NCBI GenBank assembly: GCA_016235025.1
Contig: JACRMV010000001.1
Location: 774,722 to 838,721 of the forward strand
Length of the DNA stretch: 64,000 nt
DNA from: Rhodocyclales bacterium
GTDB taxonomy: Bacteria; Pseudomonadota; Gammaproteobacteria; Burkholderiales; Rhodocyclaceae
Direction of reading: 5' to 3'
How positions within the stretch are numbered: the first letter of the stretch is position 1; each line of letters begins with the position of its first letter. The notes beneath the pieces were generated by a model that did no database searches, was not told the DNA's origin, and was given only the letters and a program-made list of their open reading frames with translations. The position numbers and the translations under genes are program-made. Shown here piece by piece: positions 45,675-54,602 of the stretch.

Positions 45675-45980
45675 TCAACGATCAGTGATCGGTTCACCGA
45701 ACACCTCCGAGGCGAACGGCATGGTGATCGCTGGCGCCGCCGGCAACTCTGCGGCGGGACCGTGTGCACCAGCCACCTGAATCAGGCGCGGCACCATGCC
45801 GCCCCCGGCGAGGCTCAATTGACCGACCACCCCTTCGCGCGCCAACAACCGCAACCGGTTGATCCGCTTCGTCCCCTTCTTGAAGCGGATCAGGTCGTCG
45901 TACAGTTGCGGGTCGTCAGCCCGGTCCAACTCGAACAACAAGCGGATCGTCTCGTGCTCCAGCGTTTTCTTCTCGTTCAT
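45675..45980 (-). CDS. Small basic protein downstream of ParM-like gene, possible partition adaptor
   Basis: The 101-residue product (ETIRLLFELDRADDPQLYDD, then KKGTKRINRLRLLAREGV) starts inside the PRTRC D stop codon (TGATG). Its size, basic N-terminal half and position after an actin-like gene resemble StbB/ParR partners of ParM, but I see no firm motif. A GTG one codon earlier is an alternative start. Confidence 0.45.
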   Translation of the reverse strand: MNEKKTLEHETIRLLFELDRADDPQLYDDLIRFKKGTKRINRLRLLAREGVVGQLSLAGGGMVPRLIQVAGAHGPAAELPAAPAITMPFASEVFGEPITDR

Positions 45981-47008
45981 CACGCATCTCCCTGGGCAGC
46001 AGTGGCTGTACTGCTGAAGAGTTTGGCTACGTGGTTCATGCCGGCAATCTGGAAGCCCCGGACATTGGCGTGCAGCGGGTCCTTCACTTCCAGGATACGG
46101 TGCTTGGGAAAGGCCTCTTTCACTGCCTTCTTGAAGAGATAGGCACCACCACCCACCAGAATGATGTTCTGGAAACTGTAACTCGCATCGATCCAGCGCA
46201 TCATCGAGGCCACGGCCTGCTGGGCGATCGAATGCGCCATGGGCATGGCCCGCGAGATATCGTAGGGCTTCTGGTAGATCACCGGGTTCTTGCCGGTACG
46301 CAAGGCCAGATCGATGGCCTCGATATCGTTGTAGGGCGTACCGATGTCATGCCCGATCTCCGCCGCGATGGCCTGCAGGATGTCGAAGATGCCTCGGTTT
46401 ACCGAATGGCTCTTGTTCTGCACCAGGCGCATGCCTCGAGCCACCAACCAGTCGAAAGTGCGCGAACCCGGATCGAGAATCAGGCTTTGTTCCCGCTCGA
46501 TGGTGGCCGTCTTCCCGTGCTGAACGACAAAGTCGACCAACGCCCCTTGGGGCTGGGCGATGGCCAGCGCCTTGCGAACCACCACGGTCTTGCCATTACC
46601 GATATCGTGTGTCCCGGTCACGACTTTCTCAAGGGCCGTCTTCTTGGTCGTAAGCGCGGCCACCGGCAGCCCCACGACCAGCAGATCGATCTCAGGCTGC
46701 TTCATCAAGGCCAACGCCCCCCTCAGTAGCGCCATGTACTCTGGCGTCTCGGTGTAGCGATCATGCATCTGGGTGGCGCGGAACGTGTCTGCAGCCAACT
46801 CGACCTCAGGGCCGACCTCGTAAAAGAGACCATTGACCGGGATCGCGACCGTCTTGCGTCGCTCGTAGCCAGGCTGAGCCGAGGGCTCTCGCATGCTTGG
46901 GTAAGCGACGGATGGGAAGTTGGCGCAGCGAATGTCGCTGCCGGCCACGTTGCTAACGTATTTGGTGTTGCCGAAACCGACATCCACCGCTCTGACCACA
47001 TAGTCCAT
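45980..47008 (-). CDS. ParM/StbA-like actin-fold protein, PRTRC system protein D
   Basis: The 342-residue actin-like ATPase has phosphate-1 RAVDVGFGNTKYV at the N terminus, LLVVGLPVA, the phosphate-2 region LILDPGSRTFDWLV, and NIILVGGGAYLF near the C terminus. It is the D component of the PRTRC set and likely forms filaments for element segregation. An AGGAG site precedes the ATG at 47008. It is separated from the other PRTRC genes by a recombinase gene, a hypothetical gene and ihfB. Confidence 0.82.
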   Translation of the reverse strand: MDYVVRAVDVGFGNTKYVSNVAGSDIRCANFPSVAYPSMREPSAQPGYERRKTVAIPVNGLFYEVGPEVELAADTFRATQMHDRYTETPEYMALLRGALALMKQPEIDLLVVGLPVAALTTKKTALEKVVTGTHDIGNGKTVVVRKALAIAQPQGALVDFVVQHGKTATIEREQSLILDPGSRTFDWLVARGMRLVQNKSHSVNRGIFDILQAIAAEIGHDIGTPYNDIEAIDLALRTGKNPVIYQKPYDISRAMPMAHSIAQQAVASMMRWIDASYSFQNIILVGGGAYLFKKAVKEAFPKHRILEVKDPLHANVRGFQIAGMNHVAKLFSSTATAAQGDA

Positions 47009-48183
47009 GTGAGGCTCCTGTATAGGTTTGCGAGCGGCCAGCATCAGCACCCCGATGCGGCCCGTCCACGCGAAATCCGATCCGGTTGCCCCGGCTATCG
47101 CAATCAGCCTCGACCGCATTCGAAGTCCAGTCGAACTGGGTTGGGATGAAAGTTGAGTTCCTGCACCGGGTGCCCAAGCGCCTTCCGCGTCGCACTACAC
47201 TCTCACTGGATAGGGGTACGTCAAGGGCACATTTCCAGCGGCTGCCTCAGGGGAGACGGCGGCAAGGGATCGAAACGCTCACGGTGGTAACCAGAGGCCG
47301 AGTTAGCGCCCGTCAAGGCCTTATTTGGCCTCGGCCCAGTCGTCCCCCGAAAAATAAACGAACCCTGTGTTTCGGTTTCAAGTGCCACCAACAAGCCCCG
47401 GCGTTGCACGCTCGTCAGCGGGTTCACCCATTGACCATCTCTCGCTCAAGGTGTGAACTACAGGCTCCCGAGGCCATCCAGGCCTGCTCCATCGCGGAGC
47501 AAAAGGCGTTGCGGTCGTTACCCGCCTTTTCAGCCCCGACCTTGAGTCGGGTTGGCATGGTCCCCGAGACCGTGCCCGGAGTTGTTTCACCCATAGTGCA
47601 ACGCTAGACCTTGCCGACAGTTCCCAGTCGGACGCTCCTTGAGGGCGTGTCTTGCGTTCGGTTCAAACGGCCGGCACCCGATGCCGCGCCCCTGCTCCCC
47701 GTCATCGTTCGAGCATGCGCCTTGCGCAGCACACGTCGTGCGGCCCCCATGGGCTCCGCGTGTGAAGCCGCTCGTACGCTTGTACTGTCCTGGACTTTCG
47801 GTCAGGGGCGGCCCCATGCAGGTGGATGACGCTACGAATCGAGGACTGATCCCCCTATAGCGCAAGGCGAGACCTTCGCGCCGATGTTGCCCGCGCCTTC
47901 GAGGCGAGGCTGCATCACCCATCCCGTCGAACGCAGAAATGCGGAAGCGGACAGATCACCGTTTCATTTTTAAGACCAACCGAGTCGGAGGCCGCGCATA
48001 AGGCGCGACACCGGCAAACCCTGGGTAGGTACAGCGTGCTCGTGGTCGCACGCCGTGCCGAAGCACTCGACCACGCTTTGCGTACGCGACGGAGTCCGCG
48101 CCCGCGACGAACAACTGGATTCCACCCAATACATCTGCTGTGAGCTGACGGGACGGCGCACGGCACGCTTTCGGAGATTTGCC
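47009..48183. other. 1.2-kb non-coding region between PRTRC D and second recombinase
   Basis: Open frames here lack protein-like composition. Two similar motifs occur on the minus strand at about 47591-47621 and 47850-47880 (AAGGTCT, then GC, then TTGCGCTATAGGG-like), about 260 bases apart in direct orientation. They could be regulatory or origin-type repeats. The leftward promoter of PRTRC D should be near 47010-47120. I see no RNA gene. Confidence 0.4.
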
Positions 48184-49383
48184 ATGTCTACTTTCAATGA
48201 TCGCCATACCCGTCGGCGGGTCCAAGGCGCCATCAACGCCAGCCGCGCCACCAAACACCAACCGCCACGTCGTCAGGAGTGGGCGTCGATGACGCCTGCC
48301 GAAATTCTTGAACGCTACCGTCCGGGCAAGGCCGACCCACTGCGAGTACTCGACGTCCTGCTGGAGCTATTCAACTCACAGCACACCGCGCTGGAGAAGA
48401 CAGTCTCGCACAAAACGCGGCAGGAACGGGCCGACTTCCTGCGGCGCTTCTTCCGTGACCTCAAACTGAAAGCCAGGTTCGCCACCGTCCCAGATCCCCG
48501 AAACCTGGGTGACCGCCACATCCGAGCCATGATCGGAGTCTGGCAGCGGGAGCAACTCGCCCCCGCCACTATCCAGACCTACCTCAGCTTCCTGCGTGGA
48601 CTCGCGCTGTGGCTGGGCAAGCCGGGATTCATTCGCAAGCCGGCTCATTACGGGCTGACACCGGCCGAATACCAGCGCCACGAATATGCCCAGCGCGACA
48701 AGAGCTGGACGGCGGCAGGCATCGACATCGATGCGCTGATCGAGCGGATCAGCACTTATGACCGCTACGTAGGCGCTTCGTTACGGCTCATCCGCACGAT
48801 GGGGCTGCGACGCAAAGAGTCGGTGATGTTCCGACCCAACCAATGCGTTGTCCCCTTCGAGGCAACGGGGCTACCTCTCAACCAGCGACAAGCGGATCGC
48901 TACGTGCGAATCAAGGACGGCGCGAAGGGAGGTAGGCTGCGCTTCGTACCGCTCGATTCAGAGCAACGCATCGCAGCCTTGGCGTTCGCCCAGGCAGTCG
49001 TTCAGGACGATGACGCACACCTGGGCGATCCTCGCCACAGCCTGAAACACAATCTGCGACGTTTCGACTACGTGATGGCCCGCTTTGGCATCACGGCGGA
49101 GGGATTGGGGGCTACGGCGCACGGACTGCGCCATGAAGCGATGATCGACCACTACACCGACAAGACCGGCGTCGCGCCGCCAGTGCGAGGCGGCAGCGAT
49201 GTGCCTCCGGACGTGGACGCAGCAGCGCGACTCTCGGCGGCGCATCTGGCCGGGCACAACAGGGTCAGAGCATCGGGCGCTTATTTAGGTGGACTACTCG
49301 CCCGGCAAGCCGTGCCAAGGGCACAGCAGCAAGACAATACGCCGGGTGCATCCGGCGATGAGGGCTCGCTCGAGAGGCGTTGA
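48184..49383 (+). CDS. Second tyrosine recombinase (phage integrase family)
   Basis: The 399-residue protein has an N-terminal SAM-like helical domain (TIQTYLSFLRGLALWLGK). The catalytic fold has Arg in RTMGLRRKESVMF, His-x-x-Arg in ATAHGLRHEAMI, and the C-terminal AHLAGHNRVRASGAYLGG with the presumed nucleophile tyrosine. The start at 48184 is chosen by protein-like sequence; there is no strong ribosome binding site. A PRTRC-region recombinase of this type may resolve element multimers; that is inference. Confidence 0.8.
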   Translation: MSTFNDRHTRRRVQGAINASRATKHQPPRRQEWASMTPAEILERYRPGKADPLRVLDVLLELFNSQHTALEKTVSHKTRQERADFLRRFFRDLKLKARFATVPDPRNLGDRHIRAMIGVWQREQLAPATIQTYLSFLRGLALWLGKPGFIRKPAHYGLTPAEYQRHEYAQRDKSWTAAGIDIDALIERISTYDRYVGASLRLIRTMGLRRKESVMFRPNQCVVPFEATGLPLNQRQADRYVRIKDGAKGGRLRFVPLDSEQRIAALAFAQAVVQDDDAHLGDPRHSLKHNLRRFDYVMARFGITAEGLGATAHGLRHEAMIDHYTDKTGVAPPVRGGSDVPPDVDAAARLSAAHLAGHNRVRASGAYLGGLLARQAVPRAQQQDNTPGASGDEGSLERR

Positions 49384-49409
49384 CGCAGGCGGCCCGCTCA
49401 TAGCAAAAA

Positions 49410-49436
49410 CAGGGGCTTCGCGGCCCCGTTTTTTTA
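49410..49436. terminator. Bidirectional-type terminator
   Basis: GGGGC-TTCGCG-GCCCC (49412-49427) is followed by a run of T. It lies between the convergent recombinase and hypothetical genes. Confidence 0.75.
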
Positions 49437-49444
49437 TCTATCGA

Positions 49445-49696
49445 TCACGGTCGTATTCCCATGCGGCACCGCAGTCCCTCGCGGTAGAGCACCGCCCCGA
49501 TGTGGCAAAGTAGTGCTTCATCATCTTCGGAAAGTTCGAGACCATCCATCCAAGCCGCCAACTGCACGATGGCATCGTCAATAGCTTCGACGCTGCCGCC
49601 GATGTCCAGCACTTCGGCATGTACTTCGAACTGATTGATGATGGGGTGGTCGATCATGATGCACCTGCCGCTCTCGGAAAATGCGATGGAGATCAT
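49445..49696 (-). CDS. Small acidic hypothetical protein
   Basis: The 83-residue acidic product (EVLDIGGSVEAIDDAIVQLA, then GLELSEDDEALLCHIGAVLY) has no recognised domain. An internal ATG at 49657 (MIDHPII) is an alternative start. It converges on the recombinase and shares its terminator. Confidence 0.5.
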   Translation of the reverse strand: MISIAFSESGRCIMIDHPIINQFEVHAEVLDIGGSVEAIDDAIVQLAAWMDGLELSEDDEALLCHIGAVLYREGLRCRMGIRP

Positions 49697-49927
49697 GGTA
49701 GTACGAAGCCACAGAAAGCGGTAATCCCGACTCGCCTTTGTGCTCGCCTCCTTCTTCCTGCCGTCAGTCTGCCGGCGTCACATCGAATCTTCGCCCTGGT
49801 AACCTGCCGCCCAAATAGCGTTAACGGCTACACCGATGGCGGCTATGAATAGTGGGCCGGGGTTCCGCCTTCAACTTGGCACCCCAACTTTTCTGAACCG
49901 GTACAGCCTCGGGCAAGATCTGCCGCT

Positions 49928-49955
49928 TTGCCCAAGTCAGTCCCCACATTAAAAT
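49928..49955 (+). promoter_or_regulatory. Putative promoter of the IHF-like gene
   Basis: TTGCCC (49928-49933) and TAAAAT (49950-49955) are separated by 16 bases. Transcription would start about at the ATG, and no ribosome binding site precedes it, so a leaderless message is possible. Confidence 0.4.
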
Positions 49956-49961
49956 ATCGAT

Positions 49962-50258
49962 ATGACCCGCTCCGAACTCATCATCCTGCTTGCCGAACGT
50001 TTTCCGAAACTCGTTCAAAAGGATGCCGAGATAGCCGTTGCAGAAATTCTCCAAGCGATTCATGCAGCGCTGGTCGACGGAAATCGCGTGGAAATTCGCG
50101 GATTCGGCACCTTCGGTCTGAACTACCGCGCACCCCGCCAGGGCCGCAACCCAAAAACCGGCGCCGCAGTGGTGGTCCAGGGAAAATGGGTTCCCGCCTT
50201 CAAGGCCGGCAAGGAACTGCGGGAACGCGTAAACGTTGCGGCCATCCCGGCTCCATAA
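49962..50258 (+). CDS. HU/IHF-family DNA-binding protein, IHF-beta-like
   Basis: The 98-residue bacterial histone-like protein matches IHF beta: [15 protein letters not shown], then [25 protein letters not shown] with the beta-arm proline region, then [15 protein letters not shown]. An element-borne copy may support site-specific recombination or nucleoprotein assembly on the element. It faces the PRTRC operon convergently. Confidence 0.9.
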   Translation: MTRSELIILLAERFPKLVQKDAEIAVAEILQAIHAALVDGNRVEIRGFGTFGLNYRAPRQGRNPKTGAAVVVQGKWVPAFKAGKELRERVNVAAIPAP

Positions 50259-50276
50259 AGCGCTCGGGAAACAAGC

Positions 50277-51065
50277 TCAAGCCACGCTTCTGCAGCCGAA
50301 ACGCTCCCAGGTTCGCGGATCGACATCGATGGGGCCGGTCCGTTTCGATTCCAGATTGACAACGACGCCATGCTGGCAAAGCCGCCCTTTGGAAAAGAGT
50401 TCGTACAGCAACTGCGCTGCGAATCGCACGGCCACGTCGTTGATGAACAAACCTTGGGAAGCGAGTGACACCCGAACCGAGCACGATGGCCGGTTGTCAT
50501 CCGGGACGTTAGCGTCCAACAGTTCGGGGAATAGTTCGGTCACACAGGGTAGGCGCAAGCTTCCCTCGCCCTTCGCCCTGCCCGGCCCCTGCCCGAGCAC
50601 CACCTGGGCGTTGACCTCGGTGTTGCCAAGGTCCAGCCAGTAGCGATAGCGACCGGCACCATCGAACATCGCTTCATGCAGAGTCCGCCGAGCCACCCGG
50701 CTATCCACGCAACTGATCAGAATGTCGGCACTCAGGGGCGAGTAGCGGTTGGTCTCGAAGGCCTCGTAACGCACGGGATGGGCGATCCAGTCAAGCCCGT
50801 AGAACTGATTGAGGCGGTGGATGGTGACGATGGCTTTGTGCCGGCCGATATCGGCGGGGCTGTAGAGTTGCCGGCCCACGTTGGCCTCGCTCACCCGGTC
50901 GGCATCGAAGGCAGTGACGTGCAGTCCATAGGGGTGGCCGAGCGCCTTCATGGCAATGTCGAGCCGCGCAAGGCAAGCCGCCATCTGGGCGCCATTGCCG
51001 CCGACGCCGACCAGATGAATGCTGACGCGACGGTCGAGCAATGCGGGATCGATCAGGTGTTCCAC
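50277..51065 (-). CDS. PRTRC system ThiF-family (E1-like) protein
   Basis: The 262-residue adenylating-enzyme-like protein has a nucleotide-binding Rossmann motif (IHLVGVGGNGAQMA), FDADRVSEANVGRQLY as in ThiF/MoeB, SCVDSR, and a C-terminal cysteine-bearing PSCSVRVSLASQG. E1-like proteins activate ubiquitin-like C termini. It ends the leftward PRTRC run and overlaps protein A by 13 bases. Confidence 0.9.
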   Translation of the reverse strand: MEHLIDPALLDRRVSIHLVGVGGNGAQMAACLARLDIAMKALGHPYGLHVTAFDADRVSEANVGRQLYSPADIGRHKAIVTIHRLNQFYGLDWIAHPVRYEAFETNRYSPLSADILISCVDSRVARRTLHEAMFDGAGRYRYWLDLGNTEVNAQVVLGQGPGRAKGEGSLRLPCVTELFPELLDANVPDDNRPSCSVRVSLASQGLFINDVAVRFAAQLLYELFSKGRLCQHGVVVNLESKRTGPIDVDPRTWERFGCRSVA

Positions 51066-51751
51066 GGTCCGAACCTCCTTTCTTGGTAGAGGTTCAGTAT
51101 CCGGCGCAACAGGCTCGGCTCAAGGTCAGGCGCCGCGTCATATACCGTGTTGACCTGCCACGGATGGGGCAAGGGACGAAACCGGCCATTGACCACCAGC
51201 CGGAACAGGGCTTGCGGCTTTGGCTGATGCAGGCAGCCGAATACCCCGGCCACCTTGATGCCCTGATCGTCGCCATCATCCGTGGACGACCAGAACGGTC
51301 TGCCATAGCCGTGGGTATGCAGGTCCACCGCCAATGTCTCGTCGGCATCCATCGCCGGCACCCGATAGTCGATCTGGTGCGGCGACACGGCGATGGCTTC
51401 GCACAGTACAAGCCGCAGGTTTCGGCTGCGCCGGGAGTAAATCAGGGCGCCGGCCACTTCGTTGGGCAGGCCTCGCCGTCCCGCCGCGATGAAGTCTTCG
51501 ATCAACGGGATGGGCAGCACACCGAAGGTGAAGGCCAGCCGCTCCTCGATGCCACCGTAGGGCAACGGGATCGGCAACGCGGGCGAGAGCCGCTGGATGC
51601 AGTCCAGCCAGTCGAGCTTGACCTGTACGAAAACGCCATTGGCCGCGAGGAGGATGCGCTGGCCGTTCGCCATGTCGGGCAAGGGGCCGAAGCGCGGTAC
51701 CGCGATGACGGGGCAGGCCGCTTGTAGCGCCAAATCGCGCACGTCCATCAT
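51053..51751 (-). CDS. PRTRC system protein A, JAMM-type metallopeptidase-like
   Basis: In the 232-residue protein a complete JAMM set is visible: Glu98 in LPNEVAGALIY and HTHGYGRPFWSSTDDGDD, giving His145, His147, Ser155 and Asp158 (HxHx7Sx2D). JAMM enzymes remove ubiquitin-like modifiers or process their C termini. The start at 51751 overlaps the protein B stop (ATGA). Confidence 0.88.
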   Translation of the reverse strand: MMDVRDLALQAACPVIAVPRFGPLPDMANGQRILLAANGVFVQVKLDWLDCIQRLSPALPIPLPYGGIEERLAFTFGVLPIPLIEDFIAAGRRGLPNEVAGALIYSRRSRNLRLVLCEAIAVSPHQIDYRVPAMDADETLAVDLHTHGYGRPFWSSTDDGDDQGIKVAGVFGCLHQPKPQALFRLVVNGRFRPLPHPWQVNTVYDAAPDLEPSLLRRILNLYQERRFGPWNT

Positions 51752-52488
51752 GCCCCCTCCGTCAGGCCCAGCAGCCCGCCCAGCGTCGTCTTGACATCGA
51801 CCAGCACCCGTTCGGGGAAACGCTGGAATCGCCCGTCGAGCATGTCGCGCCAGAAGGCGTAAGCGCCGCCGCGATAGCGCACCAGCTTGCCGGGGCCGTT
51901 TGGATGGGTGAAATAGCTGCGCAGAAAGGCATCGTTCCACGCGGCGATCTTCTCGACCGTCGTGCCCTCGGGCACCGGCGCGTTGCCCTGGCAAATGTTG
52001 CCCCGCACGTCGACGTTGAAGTACGGCACTTGGTACAAGGCCGTGGCCGGGGTCGGGCGCCCTGCCCCCTTCACCGCCCATACCCGCCAGACCCGGCTGG
52101 AGGCCGCAAAGACCAGTCCCGGATGGGGCACGCTCTCGCCGCGTTCGCGCCCACCGAAAGCCTCGGCGTGTTCCGCGTCAACACGGAAGGCGATGTGACG
52201 ACGGGCCGGGGGCACCCACCAGACGATCAGATCGCCATCCATGTAGAGCACCGTCTCCGGCAGAAAGCCGCCGTGGGCGGCGCGCTTGAGCAGCGCCTTG
52301 GCGAGGTCCATCGCCGCCCGGGGCGTCATCGCCTGCCCGGCGCCGATGACGGCTTCGCCGTCGACCTCTTCGATGTCATGGACGGTAGCCAGCGCACTAC
52401 CCTGCTGGCCGTCGTAGATCAGGACCGCCCGACGCAGATGCACGGTACCGGTGCTCGGGGCCTGTATGGAAAACTCGGCTTGGTTCAT
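51748..52488 (-). CDS. PRTRC system protein B, E2-like
   Basis: The 246-residue protein's core YFNVDVRGNICQGNAPVPEG places Cys166 where prokaryotic E2-like proteins have their conjugating cysteine, followed by a helix (IAAWNDAFLRSYFTHPN). The E2-like reading rests on published family descriptions as I recall them and on this motif. It lies 17 bases after protein F and overlaps protein A. Confidence 0.82.
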   Translation of the reverse strand: MNQAEFSIQAPSTGTVHLRRAVLIYDGQQGSALATVHDIEEVDGEAVIGAGQAMTPRAAMDLAKALLKRAAHGGFLPETVLYMDGDLIVWWVPPARRHIAFRVDAEHAEAFGGRERGESVPHPGLVFAASSRVWRVWAVKGAGRPTPATALYQVPYFNVDVRGNICQGNAPVPEGTTVEKIAAWNDAFLRSYFTHPNGPGKLVRYRGGAYAFWRDMLDGRFQRFPERVLVDVKTTLGGLLGLTEGA

Positions 52489-52505
52489 GGTCGTTACCTC
52501 CACGA

Positions 52506-53525
52506 TCAGTGTCCCGCCGAGAGGCGATGAATCAAGCGGTCGATCAGCCGGATCGCCTCGAAACGATTGGCCATCGCCCGTTGCCAGGCACCGAAGGCAC
52601 CGGGGTCGTCCAGCGCCACCTGCACCTCGCCCATGTGCTCGCAGCATTCGCCTTGATGGGCAAGGTTGAGCAGGTCGTCGTAGATACGGGTGGTCACGTC
52701 CCCTTCCGCCCACGACAGCACGGCGCCGAAGCCGACGAACTCGCCATCCACATCGGGGCGGAAACTGTCGTCGACCTCCTGGCCGGCCAGCGCCAGCGCA
52801 TCCTCGGCCACCGCCTTGGCGCTCGGGTCGGACAGCCGCTTGATCGCCCGGCGCAGGAAGCGGGCACACTGCGCCAGCTCCAGTCCTCGGGGCCAACGCC
52901 GCGCCCATGTCGGGTAGGATGCTTCCAACGTTGCCTTGCTGACCATTTCCGCCCGCATCGCCTCACGCTCTTCTTCGTCCTCACCACAGTTCATGTCGAG
53001 CGCGGTTTCCTCGTCATCCTCGCCGCACCAGTAGAGATAGGTCGCTACGTCGCAGGCGATGTCGGGTGTGAACAGCGGATAGACAAAAGCACTCTGGCGG
53101 CACAACACATGGAGAATGACGCTCCCCAAGCCGGGTACGCGGGCGCTCAAGGCTTCCAGCCCTGCCCCTACCGGCCATTCCTGCTCGTGGCATTCACACC
53201 ATGACGCTTCCACCGCCCCGAAATCGAAGTCCTTGGGTGGCTGACTGCCGTAGTAGCGGCGGTAGTCGCCATCGCGGGAGACCATATGCAATGCAAAGCG
53301 CGGCGTGAGGCAATACAGTGCGCCGATCTGGCGTTTGAGCCAACCATCGAGCGCCTGCCGACACGCATCGAGGGAGTCACTCCAGGTCGCTGGGATATCA
53401 TTCTCATCGAAGGCCTCGGCCTCGATCAGAAAGCGCGACACCGTGGCATTTGCCGCCAGCAGCGGCCCCGGCGCGATGGTGCGCGGCACCTGTTGTCTGA
53501 TGCGGGGCAGCGCCAAGGCCATCAT
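52506..53525 (-). CDS. PRTRC system protein F
   Basis: The 339-residue protein shows no catalytic motif I recognise; it is rich in Cys, Trp and acidic residues (LYWCGEDDEETALDMNCGE). Identity comes from position and gene order within the PRTRC cassette. It overlaps the protein C stop by ATGA. Confidence 0.78.
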   Translation of the reverse strand: MMALALPRIRQQVPRTIAPGPLLAANATVSRFLIEAEAFDENDIPATWSDSLDACRQALDGWLKRQIGALYCLTPRFALHMVSRDGDYRRYYGSQPPKDFDFGAVEASWCECHEQEWPVGAGLEALSARVPGLGSVILHVLCRQSAFVYPLFTPDIACDVATYLYWCGEDDEETALDMNCGEDEEEREAMRAEMVSKATLEASYPTWARRWPRGLELAQCARFLRRAIKRLSDPSAKAVAEDALALAGQEVDDSFRPDVDGEFVGFGAVLSWAEGDVTTRIYDDLLNLAHQGECCEHMGEVQVALDDPGAFGAWQRAMANRFEAIRLIDRLIHRLSAGH

Positions 53526-53956
53526 GGCAGCGGCACCAGCATGTCGCTGGGCGGCAGGATGCGGGCCGTATGGCGTTCGTTCCCATCGCGCCGGGTGCGC
53601 AACACGAAGGCGCCCCAGGCGCTGCCGCGCTCTTGCGTACCGCGCCGGGTCAGTGCCTGGACGAGCTTGCCGGTACTGTCTGTCCGCCCCTCCGATTCCA
53701 CGGCAACGGCAGCCTTGAGGGCGGCAAGCCGCTCGCCTTCGGCAGCGGTCTGCCCCTTGGTTCCGACCGCCTTGCGGAAGGTGTATTCCTGCACGCCGTC
53801 CCGGACTTCGCCGGCCTCGATCTCGGCGCTGATGAGTTCGGGATATTGGGCGCTGTAGAGGTCGCGGACCTCCTTCGGCTCCATGCCCGGCACGTCGGGT
53901 AGCGCGACACCGTTATAGCGGAAGACCCGCCGGATTTCGTTGATCGCAATGCTCAT
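53522..53956 (-). CDS. PRTRC system protein C, ubiquitin-like domain with C-terminal extension
   Basis: In the 144-residue protein the first 70 residues (MSIAINEIRRVFRYNGVALP, DVPGMEPKEVRDLYSAQYPE) match the small PRTRC C proteins, which are described as ubiquitin-like. Here about 70 further residues follow, without a terminal Gly-Gly. An AGGAG site precedes the start at 53956. If the fold is right, it would be the modifier handled by ThiF, B and A, or only a binding module. Confidence 0.78.
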   Translation of the reverse strand: MSIAINEIRRVFRYNGVALPDVPGMEPKEVRDLYSAQYPELISAEIEAGEVRDGVQEYTFRKAVGTKGQTAAEGERLAALKAAVAVESEGRTDSTGKLVQALTRRGTQERGSAWGAFVLRTRRDGNERHTARILPPSDMLVPLP

Positions 53957-54045
53957 CGTTGGACTCCTGTCGTCTGGACGGCTTCCCGAAGGGGAGGCTC
54001 TTGCAATCAGTCTCTCGCTGCCCGGCCCGCTTTCAAGGCGGGGGC

Positions 54046-54525
54046 TCAACCGAACAGGTCGTAGGGATCGCCGCTGGCAGCGGTCGCAGCGGCCGGTGGC
54101 GGCGCGTTGCCACCCTCTTCGGTGTCGTCGTCGCCAAAGTCACCTGCTGTGTCAGTCTGCGCCATGACCGGGGCTTTCGTCGTGGCCGGTGCGGGGGCGG
54201 GCTTGACCGCCTTGCTCATTGCCTCGCCCGCCTTCTTGGCCGATGCCACCTTGGCCGCTTGCAGCACTTCCTGCGTAGCCTCGGCCTGCTCGACAAGGCT
54301 CTGGCGGACTTCCCGGTAGCCCTTCAACACATCCACGAAACCGGCGTCAAACTCGGCGGGCGTCGCCGTCAGGCTCAAGGCCTTGGTCAGCGCCGGCTCG
54401 TTTGCGTCCTTCTTCGGTTTGGGAATCACATTGATCGTCATCCGCCCGGTCTTCTCGTCGGCACTGAGCACCATCGTCAGGGTGGCGCTGGTCGCCAAAG
54501 CAAACAGTTCTTCGAACATCGTCAT
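54046..54525 (-). CDS. PRTRC system protein E
   Basis: The 159-residue protein has a compact N-terminal half (MTMFEELFALATSATLTMVL, PAEFDAGFVDVLKGYREVRQ). Its Ala/Pro/Lys-rich linker ends in an acidic tail and DPYDLFG. That layout suggests a flexible adaptor. It lies between ParB and protein C in the operon. Confidence 0.8.
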   Translation of the reverse strand: MTMFEELFALATSATLTMVLSADEKTGRMTINVIPKPKKDANEPALTKALSLTATPAEFDAGFVDVLKGYREVRQSLVEQAEATQEVLQAAKVASAKKAGEAMSKAVKPAPAPATTKAPVMAQTDTAGDFGDDDTEEGGNAPPPAAATAASGDPYDLFG

Positions 54526-54602
54526 GTCACGGTCCTTTCAAAAAGAAATGCCTTCGAGACCATGTTACGAAGGCATTGGGGGTTTTCCAGTGGCTGCGGC
54601 GC

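Noticed and set aside
47086..47922. Several frames of 70-170 codons in the gap upstream of PRTRC D
   Set aside because: No ribosome binding sites, basic/Pro-rich shadow composition and no family; kept as non-coding.
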